The notes: generated from the sequence alone by a model not told the origin. A DNA stretch of 52,928 nucleotides from Bacillota bacterium (GCA_021793215.1 JAJYTE010000016.1:1-52928); one strand, 5' to 3'. Positions 1 to 9,344 are shown, numbered from the stretch's first letter. Program-made: numbers and translations.

Positions 1-108
1 GTGGAACTCGTCAAGACCCGCCTGATCACGGGGGGCGGGTACTGCCCGCACTGCGCGGAGGAACTCGTGCGCGCGATGGGGGGGCCCGTGCCCTTCCTGG
101 CCGTCTAG
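1..108 (+). CDS. C-terminal end of an unidentified protein (partial)
   Basis: An open frame runs from the first base to a TAG at 106-108 and encodes 35 residues. It contains a Cys-Pro-His-Cys pair (residues 15-18) that could be half of a zinc site or a redox CXXC motif, followed by a short hydrophobic tail. The GTG at position 1 is probably an internal codon, because there is no room to see a ribosome binding site. No family can be named from this fragment. Confidence 0.4.
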   Translation: MELVKTRLITGGGYCPHCAEELVRAMGGPVPFLAV

Positions 109-269
109 GACGGAGTCCTGCGGGCGACGCGCGCCCTCAGCCGGCAGAGCTTTTGGCGGAGGGGAGCGCGCGGAGCCCGCGCGTGGTAAACTGTGGGACG
201 CGGGTGGGTAGCCGCACCCTGACGGCATGGCGCGACAGTCCACCTCAACTGCTGCGGAAGGAAGAGCAC

Positions 270-866
270 GTGAACCCCTTTGACCTGAGAGTCTTCTTCT
301 GGTGGAACGGACTCGCGGGGCGCAGCGCAGCGGTCGATGCCCTCGCCGTGGCCGGCGCGCAGTACGCGATCTTCGCGGTGGCGGGTCTCCTGGTCGTGCT
401 ATGGTTCGCTCTGCCCCGCAAGGAGGAACGCATCCGTCGCCTGCTGCTCTTCTCCGCGGCCGCAGGGGTGCTGGGCCTCGTGATCAACTACGTCATCTCG
501 CACATCTACTATCGGCCGCGCCCGTTCGTCCTCTACCCGCATCGGGTGCACCTCCTGGCGCAGCACGCGCCCGATGCCTCCTTCCCATCCGACCACGCCG
601 TCGTCGCGGGGGCCGTGGCCTGGATCATGTCCGGGGCCGGTCCGGTCTGGCGCCTTGTGTTCTGGCTGCTCGCGGTGGTGATCATACTCGCGCGCGTCTT
701 CGTCGGAGTGCACTGGCCCACCGACGTGCTGGGCGGCGCGGTGGTGGGAGCGGTGAGCGGCGCGGTGATCCTCGGCGCGCAGGGCCTCTTCGAGCGCCCT
801 GTGCGATTCCTGCTGCGCCTCTTCCGCTACGGAGCGGGCGAGGGCGCGGCGCAGCGCGGGCGCTGA
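270..866 (+). CDS. PAP2-family membrane phosphatase (BcrC-like undecaprenyl-diphosphatase candidate)
   Basis: The 198-residue protein carries the three PAP2 phosphatase motifs: RPRP at 82-85 (end of the KX6RP motif), PSDH at 106-109 and the R142...GVH148WPTD motif, placed between hydrophobic segments. Family knowledge says such enzymes act at the membrane on lipid diphosphates; BcrC-like members recycle undecaprenyl diphosphate for wall synthesis. The GTG at 270 is chosen because GGAAGGAAGAG lies just upstream; an in-frame ATG at 153 would add a 39-residue non-homologous leader. Lipid substrate is inferred; phosphatidylglycerophosphate or another lipid phosphate is possible. Confidence 0.85.
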   Translation: MNPFDLRVFFWWNGLAGRSAAVDALAVAGAQYAIFAVAGLLVVLWFALPRKEERIRRLLLFSAAAGVLGLVINYVISHIYYRPRPFVLYPHRVHLLAQHAPDASFPSDHAVVAGAVAWIMSGAGPVWRLVFWLLAVVIILARVFVGVHWPTDVLGGAVVGAVSGAVILGAQGLFERPVRFLLRLFRYGAGEGAAQRGR

Positions 867-915
867 GCCCGGAGATCCGGGGAGTGAAGTCTCGGAGTGG
901 AGGTGTCCATGCAAC

Positions 916-1347
916 GTGATTACCGGAAGTGTCACATGGACGGAAGGCATGGCCGTCCTCGGTAGGAGCGCCAGCGGCCACGCGGTGCAGATGGATGCGG
1001 CGCCAGCAGTCGGAGGGAGCGGGAAGGGCGCGACGCCGAAGGAGCTGACGCTGCTGAGCCTGGGGGGCTGCACGGCCCTCGACGTCCTGTCGATCCTGCG
1101 CAAGATGCAGGTGCCGTTCGAGCGATTCCACATCGACCTCGAGGCGGACACGGCCGACGCGCACCCCACCGTCTTCACGGAGGTCCGGCTCGTCTACCAC
1201 ACCGAGGGGCCGGGGGTCGAGCGTGAGAAGGTCGACCGCGCGATCCGGCTCTCGCAGGACAAGTACTGCGGCGTGACCCACATGATCAACAAGACCGCGA
1301 GGATGGTCGTGATCAGCGAGGTGAACGGCGACCGCCAGGAGATCTGA
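916..1347 (+). CDS. OsmC/Ohr family protein
   Basis: The 143-residue product matches the OsmC fold proteins that reduce organic hydroperoxides or act as general thiol-dependent stress proteins. The two conserved cysteines are visible: C52 in the LGGCTALD motif and C118 in KYCGV. The N-terminus VTWTEGM is typical of the family. The start is GTG at 916, with a GGAGGTG about ten bases upstream; the nearby ATG at 909 is in another frame. It stands alone between the PAP2 gene and a hairpin. True Ohr and OsmC subgroups cannot be separated by eye. Confidence 0.88.
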   Translation: MITGSVTWTEGMAVLGRSASGHAVQMDAAPAVGGSGKGATPKELTLLSLGGCTALDVLSILRKMQVPFERFHIDLEADTADAHPTVFTEVRLVYHTEGPGVEREKVDRAIRLSQDKYCGVTHMINKTARMVVISEVNGDRQEI

Positions 1348-1354
1348 CCCACGA

Positions 1355-1384
1355 GAAGGGCCACCCCCGGAGGGGCGGCCCTTC
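1355..1384 (+). terminator. Hairpin after the OsmC gene
   Basis: GAAGGGCC pairs with GGCCCTTC, with a nested CCCC/GGGG inside the loop, starting 8 bases after the OsmC stop codon. There is no T-run after it, so it may be a Rho-independent terminator of the T-poor kind common in GC-rich genomes, or only an mRNA 3' end stabiliser. Confidence 0.5.
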
Positions 1385-1486
1385 GCATGTGGCTCGCGGT
1401 GCGCTTTCTCCGTCCCAGCCGAGAGGCTACAATCGATGTGGGACATATGGCCGGCGGCGTCATCGCCGACAGCGGGAGGCGAAAGA

Positions 1487-2629
1487 ATGGATTTTGCGCT
1501 CGCACCAGAGGATCGCATGGTCGCCGAGACTGTACGCGACTTCGCGCAGACGGAGATCGCGCCGGGGGCGGCGGAGCGCGACCGGGACGGAATCTTCGAC
1601 CTCGAGATCTTCCGCAAGATGGGTGAACTCGGACTCCTGGGCCTGCCGATCGCGGAGCGCTACGGCGGGGCCGGCGGCACGTACCTGCAGTACGCCATCG
1701 CGGTCGAGGAGGTTTCGAGAGTCTGCGCCTCGACGGGCCTCAGCTTCGCGGCGCACGTCTCGCTGGGCGTCGGCTCGCTGAACCTCCTCGGCAGCGAGCA
1801 GCAGAAGGAGCGCTACCTCGTGCCGGCGGCGCGGGGCGAGTTCCTGGCCGCCTTCGGGCTCACCGAGCCGGGGGCCGGGTCCGACGCCGGCGGGACGCGT
1901 ACGGTGGCCCGGGCCGTGGAGGGCGGATTCGTGCTCTCGGGCGCCAAGAGCTTCATCACGAACGCCGTCTCCGCCGGCGTGACGGTCGTCACCGCCGTCA
2001 CCGATCCCGGCAAGGGGACGCGAGGCATCACTGCGTTCCTGGTGCCGCGCGGCACCGAGGGGTTCCATCCGAGCGCGGCCTACGACAAGATGGGCATGCG
2101 CGCCTCGGAGACGGCCGAGATCGAACTGCGGGACGTCTTCGTGCCGGACGACGCGATGATCGGTGGGCGGGGCGAGGGCTTGCATGGATTCCTCGAGGTG
2201 CTCGACGCGGGCCGCATCTCGATCGGAGCGATCGGCGTTGGCATCGCCCAGGCGTCGCTCGATGCCTCGCTACGCTACGCGGGAGAGCGCGAGCAGTTCG
2301 GCAGCAAGATCGGCAGTTTCCAGGCGATCCAGTTCAAACTCGCGGACATGGCGATGGAGGTCGAGATGGCTCGCACGCTCGTGCAGAAGGCGGCGTGGCT
2401 TAAAGACCAGCACCAGCCGTTCGGCCAGGTATCGGCGATGGCGAAGCTGTTCGCCTCGGAGGCGGCGATGCGCGCCGCCTCCCAGGCGATCCAGATCCAC
2501 GGCGGATCCGGCTACATCCGCGAGTACCCCGTGGAACGCTACCTGCGCGACGCGAAGCTCCTCGAGATCGGTGAGGGGACGTCGGAGATCCAGCGGCTTG
2601 TGATCGCCCGCGGCCTCGGGCTGCGCTGA
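1487..2629 (+). CDS. Acyl-CoA dehydrogenase (YngJ/isovaleryl-CoA dehydrogenase type)
   Basis: A 380-residue flavoprotein dehydrogenase that oxidises an acyl-CoA to the 2-enoyl-CoA and passes electrons to ETF. The family signatures [10 protein letters not shown] (substrate/FAD region) and the C-terminal [18 protein letters not shown] are present; the Glu of EGTSE (about residue 363) is the usual catalytic base. ATG at 1487 has GGGAGGCGAAAG upstream; an earlier ATG at 1436 lacks one. It heads a five-gene operon resembling the B. subtilis yng leucine/branched-chain catabolic cluster, so isovaleryl-CoA is a likely substrate (inference). A TACAAT at 1428-1433 could be its -10 box, but the -35 is poor. 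Confidence 0.92.
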   Translation: MDFALAPEDRMVAETVRDFAQTEIAPGAAERDRDGIFDLEIFRKMGELGLLGLPIAERYGGAGGTYLQYAIAVEEVSRVCASTGLSFAAHVSLGVGSLNLLGSEQQKERYLVPAARGEFLAAFGLTEPGAGSDAGGTRTVARAVEGGFVLSGAKSFITNAVSAGVTVVTAVTDPGKGTRGITAFLVPRGTEGFHPSAAYDKMGMRASETAEIELRDVFVPDDAMIGGRGEGLHGFLEVLDAGRISIGAIGVGIAQASLDASLRYAGEREQFGSKIGSFQAIQFKLADMAMEVEMARTLVQKAAWLKDQHQPFGQVSAMAKLFASEAAMRAASQAIQIHGGSGYIREYPVERYLRDAKLLEIGEGTSEIQRLVIARGLGLR

Positions 2630-2646
2630 CGTAAGGGGGAGGACGC

Positions 2647-2856
2647 GTGGAGATCGTGAGTCCGATGGCGGGTGTGCTCCTGCGCTGCGCCGTGTCGGTC
2701 GGGGACGAGGTCGAGTCGGGGCAGGAGGTCGCCGTGCTGGAATCGATGAAGATGGAGGTCCCAGTGACGGCGCCCGACGCCGGACGGGTGCGGGAGATCC
2801 GATGCACGACCGGCAGCTTCGTCCAGGAGGGCGACACGCTGGTGGTACTGGAATGA
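2647..2856 (+). CDS. Biotinyl-domain carrier protein (BCCP/YngHB-like)
   Basis: This is a bare biotin/lipoyl attachment domain of 69 residues. The biotinylation motif ESMKMEV is present with the acceptor lysine at K35. It would carry carboxybiotin from a biotin carboxylase to the carboxyltransferase encoded next. The GTG start at 2647 has AAGGGGGAGGA upstream. The stop overlaps the ATG of the next gene (ATGA), which indicates translational coupling. The matching biotin carboxylase is not in the operon. Confidence 0.93.
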   Translation: MEIVSPMAGVLLRCAVSVGDEVESGQEVAVLESMKMEVPVTAPDAGRVREIRCTTGSFVQEGDTLVVLE

Positions 2857-4376
2857 GCGACCGGGACGAGATCGCCGCGCGCCGCGCGGCGATCCGGTCG
2901 GGTGGAGCCGAGAAGTACCACGTGCAGGCGGCGGAGCGCGGCAAGCTGTTCGTGCGTCGCCGGCTGGAGCTTTTGCTCGACGAGGGGAGTTTCACCGAGG
3001 ACGGGCTCTACGCGAACGACCTTGCGGGCGACTTGCCGGCGGACGGCGTCGTGACGGGCATCGGTCGCATCGAGGGGCGGACCTGCGCCGTGATGGCGAA
3101 CGATTCGACCGTGAAGGCCGGATCCTGGGGGAGCCGCACCGTCGAGAAGATCCTGCGCATCCAGGAGCAGGCGGAGCGCCTCGAGGTCCCGCTCTTCTAC
3201 CTCGTCGACTCGGCGGGCGCCCGCATCACCGACCAGGTCGAGATGTTCCCCGGCCGGCGCGGGGCGGGACGGATCTTCTACAACCAGGTTCAGCTGTCCG
3301 GCCGCGTGCCGCAGATCTGCATCCTCTTCGGGCCGAGCGCTGCCGGTGGCGCGTACATCCCCGCGTTCACCGACGTGACGGTGATGGTCGAGGGCAACGC
3401 GAGCATGTACCTTGGGTCGCCGCGCATGGCCGAGATGGTGATCGGCGAGAAGGTGAGCCTCGAGGAGATGGGCGGCGCCCGCATGCACGCGAGCGTCAGC
3501 GGCCTCGGCGACGCGCTTTGCGCGAGCGAGGAGGAGGCGATCGCCTGGGCGCGGCGCTACCTCGCGCTGATGCCCCAGAACTTCCGCTCCGGGCCCGCGC
3601 CGGTACCGGCTTGCCCTCCTCCGCCGGCGGACGTGCCGGCGATCATCCCGCTGAACCAGAACCAGCCGTTCGACATGCACCTCCTGATCGACGCGCTCCT
3701 CGACGAAGGGAGCTTCCTCGAGATCAAGGAGCTGTTCGCGCAGGAGCTGATCGTCGGACTGGGGCGCATCGACGGGCAGGTGGTCGGTGTCGTCGCGAAC
3801 CAGCCGAAAGCGAAGGGCGGCGTTCTGTTCGTCGACTCCGCCGACAAGGCGGCGCGCTTCATCTGGCTCTGCGACGCGTTCAACATTCCGCTGATCTTCC
3901 TCTCGGACGTTCCGGGGTTCATGATCGGCACGAAGGTGGAGCGCCAAGGGATCATCCGCCACGGCGCGAAGCTAATCACGGCGGTCTCGGAGGCGACCGT
4001 GCCGAAGTACTGCGTCATCGTGCGCAAGGCGTACGGCGCCGGCCTCTACGCGATGGCGGGCCCAGCCTTCTCACCCGAAGCGACGATCGCGCTGCCCACG
4101 GCGCAGATCGCGGTGATGGGGCCGGAGGCCGCCGTGAACGCCGTCCACTTCAACCACATCCAGGAGCTGAGCGCTGAGGAGCGCCCGGCCTTCATCGCCG
4201 AGGAACGCAGGCGCTACCAGGAGGACATCGACATCCGGCGGCTCGCCGCCGAGCTGATCGTCGACCAGATCGTCCTTCCGGAAGAGTTGCGCCAGGAGCT
4301 GGTGCGCCGCCTGTCGGCGACGAGGTCCCGCCAACTGGCGCCACCTCCGAAGCGCCACGGTGTTCCCCCGGTATAG
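2853..4376 (+). CDS. Acyl-CoA carboxylase carboxyltransferase subunit (methylcrotonyl/propionyl-CoA carboxylase beta type)
   Basis: The 507-residue protein has the two crotonase-like halves of biotin-dependent carboxyltransferases. The N half contains DSAGARITDQVEMFPG and GPSAAGGAYIPA; the C half contains VANQPKAKGGVLFVDSADKAARF and DVPGFMIGTKVE. It transfers CO2 from carboxybiotin to an acyl-CoA. With HMG-CoA lyase and an enoyl-CoA hydratase alongside, 3-methylcrotonyl-CoA is the likely substrate (inference from leucine catabolism). It starts at ATG 2853, overlapping the biotinyl protein by four bases. Confidence 0.92.
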   Translation: MSDRDEIAARRAAIRSGGAEKYHVQAAERGKLFVRRRLELLLDEGSFTEDGLYANDLAGDLPADGVVTGIGRIEGRTCAVMANDSTVKAGSWGSRTVEKILRIQEQAERLEVPLFYLVDSAGARITDQVEMFPGRRGAGRIFYNQVQLSGRVPQICILFGPSAAGGAYIPAFTDVTVMVEGNASMYLGSPRMAEMVIGEKVSLEEMGGARMHASVSGLGDALCASEEEAIAWARRYLALMPQNFRSGPAPVPACPPPPADVPAIIPLNQNQPFDMHLLIDALLDEGSFLEIKELFAQELIVGLGRIDGQVVGVVANQPKAKGGVLFVDSADKAARFIWLCDAFNIPLIFLSDVPGFMIGTKVERQGIIRHGAKLITAVSEATVPKYCVIVRKAYGAGLYAMAGPAFSPEATIALPTAQIAVMGPEAAVNAVHFNHIQELSAEERPAFIAEERRRYQEDIDIRRLAAELIVDQIVLPEELRQELVRRLSATRSRQLAPPPKRHGVPPV

Positions 4377-4387
4377 GAGGGAACGAG

Positions 4388-5296
4388 ATGCAGCATGTCA
4401 CCCTGCGCGAGGTCGGGATGCGTGACGGCCTGCAGGCCGAGGATCGCACGCTCACGGCGGACGAGAAGCTCGAGCTGCTGTCCGCCCTTGGCCGCTGCGG
4501 CATCTCGCACCTCGAGGTCACCTCGTTCGTCCACCCGAAGGCGATCCCGCAGCTCGCCGACGCCGAGGAGCTCCTAGCGCGCGCCGAGAAGCCGGAGGGC
4601 CAGATCTGGTCGGCGCTCGTGCCGAACGCACGCGGCGCCGAGCGCGCTGCAGCTGCAACGCGAATCGACGAGTGGACGTTCTTCCTTTCGGCGTCGGAGC
4701 AGCACAACCAGGCGAACGTGCGGCGCTCCGTCAGCGAGTCGCTCGCGGAGGCGGAGGAGGTGGCGGCTCGCGCAGCGAAGGCGCAGCGGGCGATCTCGGC
4801 CGTCGTCGCGACGAGCTTCGTCTGCCCGTACGCCGGCGAGACGCCCGTCGAGGACGTCGTGCGCATCGCGCGCCGGCTGCGGGAGATCGGCTACCGCACA
4901 CTGCTGTTCGGGGACACGATCGGTGCGGCGTACCCAAGCATGGTGCGTCGCCTGGTGCGCGCGCTGCAGGACGCGCTTGGGGGGGATGCGCAGCTCGGGC
5001 TCCACTTCCACAACACGCGCGGTCAGGCTCCGGCGAACGCGTTGGCGGGTGCGGCGGAAGGCATCGCGCTCTTCGACGGGTCGGTCGGCGGCATGGGCGG
5101 GTGCCCCTACGCCCCCGGCGCGACCGGCAACGTCGCGACGGAGGACCTCGCCTGGCTTCTGCGCGCGGAGGGCATGGACACGGGCGCAGACATACCTGCC
5201 CTCGCGTCGGCTGCACTGCTCGCCGAGCGGCTCGTTGCCAGACGCCTGCCGGGCTCCGTGATGCGCACGTTCGAGGAGGGCTCTTGTGCCAGTTGA
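4388..5296 (+). CDS. Hydroxymethylglutaryl-CoA lyase (YngG/MvaB type)
   Basis: A 302-residue TIM-barrel lyase that splits HMG-CoA to acetoacetate and acetyl-CoA. Visible features are RDGLQ at 12-16, the metal-binding HFHNT at 206-210 and the HMG-CoA lyase signature GGCPYAPGATGN with C239 as the expected catalytic cysteine. ATG at 4388 is preceded by ATAGGAGGGAACGAG. It is the fourth gene of the operon and would complete leucine breakdown after carboxylation and hydration. The end overlaps the next start by 11 bases. Confidence 0.94.
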   Translation: MQHVTLREVGMRDGLQAEDRTLTADEKLELLSALGRCGISHLEVTSFVHPKAIPQLADAEELLARAEKPEGQIWSALVPNARGAERAAAATRIDEWTFFLSASEQHNQANVRRSVSESLAEAEEVAARAAKAQRAISAVVATSFVCPYAGETPVEDVVRIARRLREIGYRTLLFGDTIGAAYPSMVRRLVRALQDALGGDAQLGLHFHNTRGQAPANALAGAAEGIALFDGSVGGMGGCPYAPGATGNVATEDLAWLLRAEGMDTGADIPALASAALLAERLVARRLPGSVMRTFEEGSCAS

Positions 5297-6053
5297 CGTG
5301 ACGGTCGCCGAGATCTCCGAGGTGGTGCTGAACCGGCCCGAGCGCCGCAACGCACTCGATGACCAGAGCCTCAAGGACCTCGCCGAGGCGTTCTCGACGC
5401 TCGGGGGCGACCCCAAGGTGCGGGTCATCGTCCTGCGGGGCGCCGGGGGCCACTTCTGCGCGGGCGCCGATCTTTCGGAGGTGGCGAGGGCAGAGGACAT
5501 GGCAGCGCGCCGCGCGTACTTCGGCGGAGTCGCCGATGTGGTGCGTGCGATGCGGAGTGCGCCGCAGCCGGTGATCGCCGAGGTGCAGGGCTACTGCCTT
5601 GCCGGCGCGATGGGCCTTCTGGCCGCGGCCGACCTCGCGTACGCGGCCGAGGACTCCGCCTTCGGGCTTCCGGAGGTGCAGATCGGGCTCTTCCCGATGG
5701 TGGTGATGGCACCGCTCGCGCGCCTGATGGGCGTGCGCGCCCTCTCAGACCTCGCCCTCAGCGGGCGGCGCGCCAATGCGCAGGATGCGCTAGGCTACGG
5801 ACTGCTGAACGCCGTGCTGCCCGCGGCCGAACTGCACGCCGTGGTCCTTGGGAAGGCGGAGCACCTCGCGACCCTTAGCCCGTTCGCGCTCAGCTTGGGC
5901 AAGGAGGCGCTGGAGGCGGTCGGCGACCTGCCGTTCGAGAGCGCCCTCGGCTACCTTCGCGGCATGATCGCACAGGTGGCCTCGAGCGAGGATGGCCAGG
6001 AAGGCGTTCACGCCTTCCTGGAGAAGCGCAAGCCCCGCTTCACCGGACGCTAG
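5286..6053 (+). CDS. Enoyl-CoA hydratase/isomerase family protein (methylglutaconyl-CoA hydratase candidate)
   Basis: The 255-residue crotonase-fold protein has NRPERRNALD near the N-terminus, the oxyanion-hole motif GAGGHFCAGADLSE, and the second loop GYCLAGAMGLLAAADL. In this setting it most plausibly hydrates 3-methylglutaconyl-CoA to HMG-CoA, the step between carboxylase and lyase (inference). The GTG start at 5286 lies inside the end of the lyase gene, a coupling pattern. It is the last gene of the catabolic operon. Confidence 0.9.
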   Translation: MPVDVTVAEISEVVLNRPERRNALDDQSLKDLAEAFSTLGGDPKVRVIVLRGAGGHFCAGADLSEVARAEDMAARRAYFGGVADVVRAMRSAPQPVIAEVQGYCLAGAMGLLAAADLAYAAEDSAFGLPEVQIGLFPMVVMAPLARLMGVRALSDLALSGRRANAQDALGYGLLNAVLPAAELHAVVLGKAEHLATLSPFALSLGKEALEAVGDLPFESALGYLRGMIAQVASSEDGQEGVHAFLEKRKPRFTGR

Positions 6054-6075
6054 TGATGGGATGGAGGACAACTTC

Positions 6076-7359
6076 GTGCGCATAGCGGAACTCGGACAGG
6101 CGATCGGTCGGACGGTGGAGCTCGAGGGCTGGATCGTCAGCCTGCGCAAGAGCGGGGGCATCCGCTTCCTTGGACTACGCGACGGAAGCGGGCGCGTGCA
6201 GGTCGTGGCACGCGAGTCCGACCTGCGCGAGGACGACTGGGACCGTACGGCGGCGTGCAGCCAGGAGACCGCAGTGCGCATCGCGGGCGCTTGCCGTGCC
6301 GACGCGCGCGCGCCGGGCGGCGTGGAGCTCGATCTGCGCAAGATCGAGATCGTTGGCGCGAGCGCGGAGTACCCCATCCAGCCGAAGGAGCATGGAGTGG
6401 ACTTCCTGCTCGACCGCCGCCACCTCTGGCTGCGGGCGGACCGGCAGGCGGCCATCCTGCGCATCCGGCACGCCTTCACCCACGCCCTGCGCGAGTGGCT
6501 GGATCGCGAAGGGTTCATCGGCGCCGACACGCCGATCCTTACGCCGTCGGCCTGCGAGGGGACGACGACGCTCTTCGAGACGACCTACTTCGACGAGAAG
6601 GCCTACCTCTCGCAGAGCGGGCAACTCTACAACGAGGCGCTGGCGATGGCGCTCGGCAAGGTCTACTGCTTCGCGCCCGCGTTCCGCGCGGAGCGTTCGA
6701 AGACGCGGCGCCACCTGATCGAGTTCTGGATGGTCGAGCCCGAGATGGCCTTCTGCGATCTCGACGGTTGCCTTGAGACGGTGGAGGAGCTGCTCTCGAG
6801 CGCGCTCGCGGCGGTGGCCAGGCGTTGCCCCGAGGAGTTGCGGTTGGTGGGACGCGATCCCGCAGAGCTTGAGAAGGTTCGGCCGCCGTTCCCGCGAATC
6901 TCGTACGACGAAGCGATCGAGATCCTGCGGCAGGAAGGCCTGGAGATTCCTTGGGGCGAAGACTTCGGAGCGCCGCACGAGGCGGCCATCTCGAAGCGGT
7001 TCGAGTTGCCGGTCTTCGTGCATCGCTACCCCACCCAGGCCAAGGCCTTCTACATGAAGCCGGATCCCGACCGCCCGGAGGTTGTCCTGTCGGCGGACCT
7101 CCTCGCCCCGGAGGGGTACGGGGAGATCGTCGGCGGCGGTCAGCGGATCGACGACGGCGAACTGCTCGCGCAGCGCCTTCGCGAGCACGACCTTTCCGAC
7201 GAGGATTACGAGTGGTACATGGACCTTCGACGCTACGGATCGGTACCGCATTCGGGCTTTGGGCTTGGCATCGAGCGGACGCTTGCGTGGGTCCTGCGCC
7301 TCGAGCACGTGCGCGAGGCGATTCCCTTCCCCCGGATGCTCTACCGACTCCGGCCGTAA
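6076..7359 (+). CDS. asnS: Asparaginyl-tRNA synthetase
   Basis: Class IIb aminoacyl-tRNA synthetase that charges tRNA-Asn. The N-terminal OB fold begins with VELEGWIVSLRKSG; the catalytic core shows motif 2 (FRAERSKTRRHLIEFWMVEPEM region) and motif 3 (GFGLGIERTLAW). The GTG at 6076 gives 427 residues, close to the usual 430, and sits seven bases after GGAGGA. An in-frame ATG at 6061 has no ribosome binding site. AspRS is the main alternative, but the HSGFGLGIERT end and length fit AsnRS. It follows the catabolic operon by only about 20 bases. Confidence 0.93.
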   Translation: MRIAELGQAIGRTVELEGWIVSLRKSGGIRFLGLRDGSGRVQVVARESDLREDDWDRTAACSQETAVRIAGACRADARAPGGVELDLRKIEIVGASAEYPIQPKEHGVDFLLDRRHLWLRADRQAAILRIRHAFTHALREWLDREGFIGADTPILTPSACEGTTTLFETTYFDEKAYLSQSGQLYNEALAMALGKVYCFAPAFRAERSKTRRHLIEFWMVEPEMAFCDLDGCLETVEELLSSALAAVARRCPEELRLVGRDPAELEKVRPPFPRISYDEAIEILRQEGLEIPWGEDFGAPHEAAISKRFELPVFVHRYPTQAKAFYMKPDPDRPEVVLSADLLAPEGYGEIVGGGQRIDDGELLAQRLREHDLSDEDYEWYMDLRRYGSVPHSGFGLGIERTLAWVLRLEHVREAIPFPRMLYRLRP

Positions 7360-7383
7360 CACGCCAGGACGGGAGGTGGTCGA

Positions 7384-8214
7384 GTGCCGAGCATCGGTGA
7401 GCAGCTGCGCGCCGCGCGCGCCGCGCGCGGGCTGAGCCTGCAGGATGTCAAGGCGGAGCTGCGCATCCGTGAAAAGTACCTGCAGGCCATGGAGGCCGAT
7501 GACTTCGCATCGATCCCCGGCCTTGTCTACGCCCGCGGTTTCCTGCGCAGCTACGCCAAGTACCTCGGTCTCGACCCGGACGCCCTGACCGGCGCGTTGC
7601 CGATGGCCGCCTCTCCGACCGAACGCGACGCACCCGCTGCGCCCGAACCGGCGCGCTCCGCCCCGGTGGGGCCCAGGAAGCCGATCGCGCGCAGCAAACC
7701 AGCGCGCCAATGGCCTTGGGTCGTGCTTCCGATCCTCTTCCTCGTCCTGCTGCTCTACTACGTCGGTTCCCGCCGCCCGGGGATCGGTACGAGTGGCGGG
7801 ACGCCACCGACGCATCAGAAGAAGAAATCGACGAAGCCGCCAAGGGCGACGGGAAGCGGCCAGGGAGGCTCGGGCGGGACGACCGGCACCCAGGGTTCCC
7901 CGCCGGTGCTGACGGCCCAACCCGCGACGCAGGCGCCGCCGCCACTCGGCGGCCCGGAGGCCAACTACACGGCGGCGACGGGCCCCGTCAGCGCGACGCT
8001 GGTGCTCTCCGGGCGGTGCTGGGTCTACGTCACCCAGGACGGCAGTGTCGTGACGGAGGCGTTGGAGCCCTCCGGAACATACTCGTTCAGCGCCCAAAGC
8101 TCGCTGTTCATCAAGGTTGGCAATCCGCCAGCCGCACAGCTGACGATCGACGGTGAAAGCATTTCGCTGCCGGGCACTGCGGCGGAGTCCGTCGCCGTGA
8201 ACGTGCAAGGTTAG
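7384..8214 (+). CDS. RodZ-like helix-turn-helix membrane protein
   Basis: Residues 1-70 form a RodZ-type HTH_25 domain (IGEQLRAARAARGLSL, then RIREKYLQAMEADDF and the Y-A-R-G-F-L-R-S-Y-A-K-Y-L-G stretch). A Pro/Ala-rich linker leads to one membrane segment at about 111-127 and a 150-residue extracytoplasmic part with a DUF4115-like end. RodZ couples the cytoskeletal MreB filament to wall synthesis and shape. The GTG start at 7384 has GGGAGGTGG upstream. It lies just before a D,D-carboxypeptidase gene, consistent with a wall role. Confidence 0.85.
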   Translation: MPSIGEQLRAARAARGLSLQDVKAELRIREKYLQAMEADDFASIPGLVYARGFLRSYAKYLGLDPDALTGALPMAASPTERDAPAAPEPARSAPVGPRKPIARSKPARQWPWVVLPILFLVLLLYYVGSRRPGIGTSGGTPPTHQKKKSTKPPRATGSGQGGSGGTTGTQGSPPVLTAQPATQAPPPLGGPEANYTAATGPVSATLVLSGRCWVYVTQDGSVVTEALEPSGTYSFSAQSSLFIKVGNPPAAQLTIDGESISLPGTAAESVAVNVQG

Positions 8215-8255
8215 CCGACGCTCTGGCGCATGCTAGTCCACGGAGGTGGAGCGGC

Positions 8256-9344
8256 ATGCGCTGGTTGCCTTGGGTTCTCGCGCTGGTTCTGGGGCCTGCC
8301 GTGCCGGCCTTCGCCGCGCCGCCGCAGCTCGACTCGCAGGCAGCCATCCTGATCGAGGCCGGCAGCGGGCGGGTTCTCTACGCGAAGTCCGCGTACGTCC
8401 GCCGAGCGCCGGCGAGCACGACCAAACTGCTGACGGCCCTCGTCGCCGTGCGTGAGGGAAGGCTCGGCCAGGAGTTCGAGGTCTCGCGCCGGGCTGCGTC
8501 CGTCACAGGTTCCCGCGCGCACCTGCGGGCGGGAGATCGCTACACGCTGCACGAACTGCTCGAAGGCATGCTGCTGCGTTCGGGCAACGACGCCGCGCAC
8601 GCCGTCGCGGAGTCGGTCGCGGGCAGCGTTCCCGAATTCGCCGTCCGGATGAACGAGACCGCGGTACGGATCGGCGCGCGCCAGACCCACTTCGTCAACC
8701 CGCATGGGCTGACGGCGCCGCACCACTACTCGAGCGCCGGGGATCTGGCGAAGATCGCGCGGGTGGCGCTGCGCGATCCGGAGATCCGGCGGATCGTCGC
8801 ATCGAAAGAGCTGACCCTCACGCCCGTGGGGCGCGAGGGTCGACCGATCCGCAACACGAACGCGCTGCTCGGGGAGTACCTCGGCGCGGATGGTGCGAAG
8901 ACGGGCACGACGAGCGCGGCCGGCAAGTGCCTCGTCGCGTCCGCCACGCGCGGCAACGTCCACCTGATCGCGGTGGTGCTGAAGGGCGGGGATCGCTACG
9001 GCGACGCCCGTTCGCTGCTCGACTATGGCTTCTCCCAGGTCCATGGAACGCTTGCCATCCCCCGGGGGGCACGCTTCGGGAGACTGCCCGACGGACGCGA
9101 ACCGCGCCTCGCAGCGCCACTGCGCGCGCCGATGCTCCAGGACCCCCTGCGCGTGCGCGTGCGCCTGTCGCCCACGCCTTCGCGCGAAGGCGGCGTGGTC
9201 GGGGTCGCTTCGCTCGAGGAGGGTGGAGAGCCCGTCGCCGTCGCGCCGCTGCGGGTCGCCCCGCTTCCAGAGCGGTGGTACCTGCGGATCCTAGGGCGCC
9301 TAGGTTTTGCGCCCGTTGACCGCCATTCTCTACACTCCCTATAA
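8256..9344 (+). CDS. D-alanyl-D-alanine carboxypeptidase (DacF/DacB-type penicillin-binding protein)
   Basis: An exported 362-residue serine peptidase that trims the terminal D-Ala from peptidoglycan stem peptides. A signal peptide covers residues 1-20 (cleavage near AFA-APP). All three active-site motifs are intact: STTK at 54-57 (nucleophile S54), SGN at 109-111 and KTG at 215-217. A C-terminal beta domain follows. The start ATG has CGGAGGTGG upstream. The last codons contain the promoter of the downstream dnaK gene. Confidence 0.93.
   Translation: MRWLPWVLALVLGPAVPAFAAPPQLDSQAAILIEAGSGRVLYAKSAYVRRAPASTTKLLTALVAVREGRLGQEFEVSRRAASVTGSRAHLRAGDRYTLHELLEGMLLRSGNDAAHAVAESVAGSVPEFAVRMNETAVRIGARQTHFVNPHGLTAPHHYSSAGDLAKIARVALRDPEIRRIVASKELTLTPVGREGRPIRNTNALLGEYLGADGAKTGTTSAAGKCLVASATRGNVHLIAVVLKGGDRYGDARSLLDYGFSQVHGTLAIPRGARFGRLPDGREPRLAAPLRAPMLQDPLRVRVRLSPTPSREGGVVGVASLEEGGEPVAVAPLRVAPLPERWYLRILGRLGFAPVDRHSLHSL

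Noticed and set aside
2400-3962. A 520-codon minus-strand frame opposite the carboxyltransferase gene
   Set aside because: Composition typical of an antisense shadow and full overlap with a confidently identified enzyme.
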